From Bin5 sp965200615 (GTDB lineage: Bacteria; Chloroflexota; Anaerolineae; Caldilineales; Caldilineaceae), in NCBI GenBank assembly GCA_965200615.1, contig OZ241377.1, positions 2,542,001 through 2,606,000 on the forward strand: a DNA stretch of 64,000 nucleotides, written 5' to 3'. The position numbers and the translations under genes are program-made. A model generated the notes under the pieces. The model saw only the letters and a program-made list of their open reading frames with translations, searched no databases and was not told the origin of the DNA. This document shows, one piece after another, positions 62,916-64,000 of this stretch. Each line of letters starts with the position of its first letter. The first letter of the stretch is position 1.

Positions 62916-64000
62916 ATGGAAGGACTTTTCAGCGTCACCTGGGTTGTGCCGATTCCTCCCTTCCTGGCATTCCTGGCGATCTTGCTCTTTCTCAACAAAA
63001 ACAAACGCGGCAGCGCCCTGACCGCAATCGGATCGGCTCTTATCAGTTGTGCACTGGGCTGGGGAATCGCCTTTGCTTCATTCTTCCGCGATCATTTCGG
63101 CGACCATCCGGTTGACGAGGCGATATACGCGATCCCCACCGGCGCTACTGAGTTTGTCATCGGTTACGCGGTTGACCCGGCCAATGCCTTGATGCTCTTC
63201 ATGGTGCCTTTCCTGGTCTTGATGATATTCATCTACTCCAGTGGCTACATGAGTTTCCCCCACCATCTTAAGGCAGAGCAGTACCCGACCGCCTATGCGC
63301 AGGGCAAAGACCCCCGCTACAGCCGCTTCATGGCCTACATCTGTCTGTTCGCCACAGGCATGCTGGGTCTGGTCGTCGCCAACAATCTGCTCCAGTTCTT
63401 TGTCTTCTGGGAAGTGATGGGGCTTTGCAGCTATCTGTTGATCGGTTTCTGGTATGAGAAGGCGTCTGCGAGAGCGGCCGCGGTCAAGGCGTTCATCACC
63501 ACCCGCATCGGCGATGCCCTGCTCATGATCGGCTTGATCCTGCTGTACGTGCGCAGCGAGCCGAGCAGCCTGCGCTTCAGCGAGCTGTTTACGGAGACAA
63601 ATCTGGATCAGCTGGCCCATTCTCTGGTGAATCTGCCCCTCTTCGGCGAAGTCCACTGGATTTCGCTCATCGGTGTGCTGATCTTCTGCGGCGCCATCGG
63701 CAAGAGTGCCCAGTTCCCGCTGCACATCTGGTTGCCCGATGCCATGGAAGGGCCGACACCTGTCAGCGCCATGATCCACGCGGCCACGATGGTGTCAGCC
63801 GGTGTCTTCCTGCTGGTTCGGATGTTCCCGATCTACGAGTTTTCCGGCGAAGTCTCCAGCGGAACGCTGCAGTTCGTCGCTTTCATCGGCGCGTTTACGG
63901 CCCTGTTTGCCGCGACAATCGCCGTGGCCCAGTGGGATATAAAGCGGGTGCTGGCCTACTCCACCATCTCCCAGCTCGGATATATGGTTGCCGCCATCGG
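62916..64000 (+). CDS. nuoL: Second NADH-quinone oxidoreductase subunit L (cut by window end)
   Basis: From ATG 62916 the frame stays open to the window end (361 codons). It encodes helices with YAVDPANALMLFMVPFLVLMIFIYSSGYM, FFVFWEVMGLCSYLLIGFWY, LPDAMEGPTPVSAMIHAATMVSAGVFLLVR and VLAYSTISQLGYMVAAIG, which are NuoL signatures. The stop and any nuoM2/nuoN2 lie beyond the window. GAGG at 62904-62907 is the ribosome site. Confidence 0.93.
   Translation, partial: MEGLFSVTWVVPIPPFLAFLAILLFLNKNKRGSALTAIGSALISCALGWGIAFASFFRDHFGDHPVDEAIYAIPTGATEFVIGYAVDPANALMLFMVPFLVLMIFIYSSGYMSFPHHLKAEQYPTAYAQGKDPRYSRFMAYICLFATGMLGLVVANNLLQFFVFWEVMGLCSYLLIGFWYEKASARAAAVKAFITTRIGDALLMIGLILLYVRSEPSSLRFSELFTETNLDQLAHSLVNLPLFGEVHWISLIGVLIFCGAIGKSAQFPLHIWLPDAMEGPTPVSAMIHAATMVSAGVFLLVRMFPIYEFSGEVSSGTLQFVAFIGAFTALFAATIAVAQWDIKRVLAYSTISQLGYMVAAI

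Overview
The window looks like a stretch of a GC-rich (about 58-60 percent by eye) bacterial chromosome, most plausibly a Chloroflexota member close to Anaerolineae/Caldilineae. This is an inference from gene content and gene style: a CHAT-domain protein with a non-enzymatic N-terminal half, a Uma2-family nuclease, two complex I clusters, an mre-min-rodA block, and sulfur-carrier-dependent cysteine synthesis. No rRNA, tRNA, CRISPR array, insertion sequence or phage gene was seen.

Layout. 1-2.4 kb: the tail of a Gfo/Idh/MocA-type oxidoreductase, a thiamine-diphosphate enzyme and a VOC protein. 2.5-7.4 kb (minus): a CHAT-domain protein followed by mutS, probably one transcript. 7.6-11.4 kb (plus): a JAMM metalloprotease, a long structured leader with an intrinsic terminator, a ThiS/MoaD-like carrier ending in GG-SR, a rhodanese-ThiF activating enzyme and a cysteine synthase. 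Together these form a mycobacterial Mec/CysO/MoeZ/CysM-like route to cysteine. 11.5-14.9 kb (minus): an ABC exporter of the MacB/FtsX type. 15.1-16.4 kb: an M24 peptidase. 16.4-21.8 kb (minus): purH under a recognisable ZTP riboswitch with terminator, then a sugar-nucleotide epimerase and a secreted S41 protease. 22-25 kb (plus): gnd, a TlpA-like thioredoxin and an APH-fold kinase. 25-31 kb: an O-antigen-ligase-like protein, a SIMPL protein, an unusual 15-residue-repeat membrane protein behind a perfect consensus promoter, ribosomal protein L25 and a LysM-M23 peptidase. 31-35 kb (minus): tilS, a small ORF, a NUDIX hydrolase and hpt. 35-43 kb (plus): mreB-mreC-mreD-mrdA-minC-minD-rodA, the elongation and division-site machinery.

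43-59.4 kb (minus): a complete complex I operon (nuoA, B, CD fusion, EF fusion, G-N). It is interrupted by two non-nuo genes, a Uma2 nuclease and a membrane-anchored coiled coil. 59.7-64 kb (plus, divergent): a second cluster with membrane subunits only in the window (nuoA2, H2, J2, K2, a small TPR-like membrane protein and the start of nuoL2).

The observations most worth following are the cysteine locus with its uncharacterised attenuator leader and its carrier that needs C-terminal trimming, the CHAT-mutS pairing, the ZTP riboswitch, the six-fold 15-residue-repeat protein, and the foreign genes and internal repeat in the complex I operon. All calls come from reading motifs and translations; no database search was possible.
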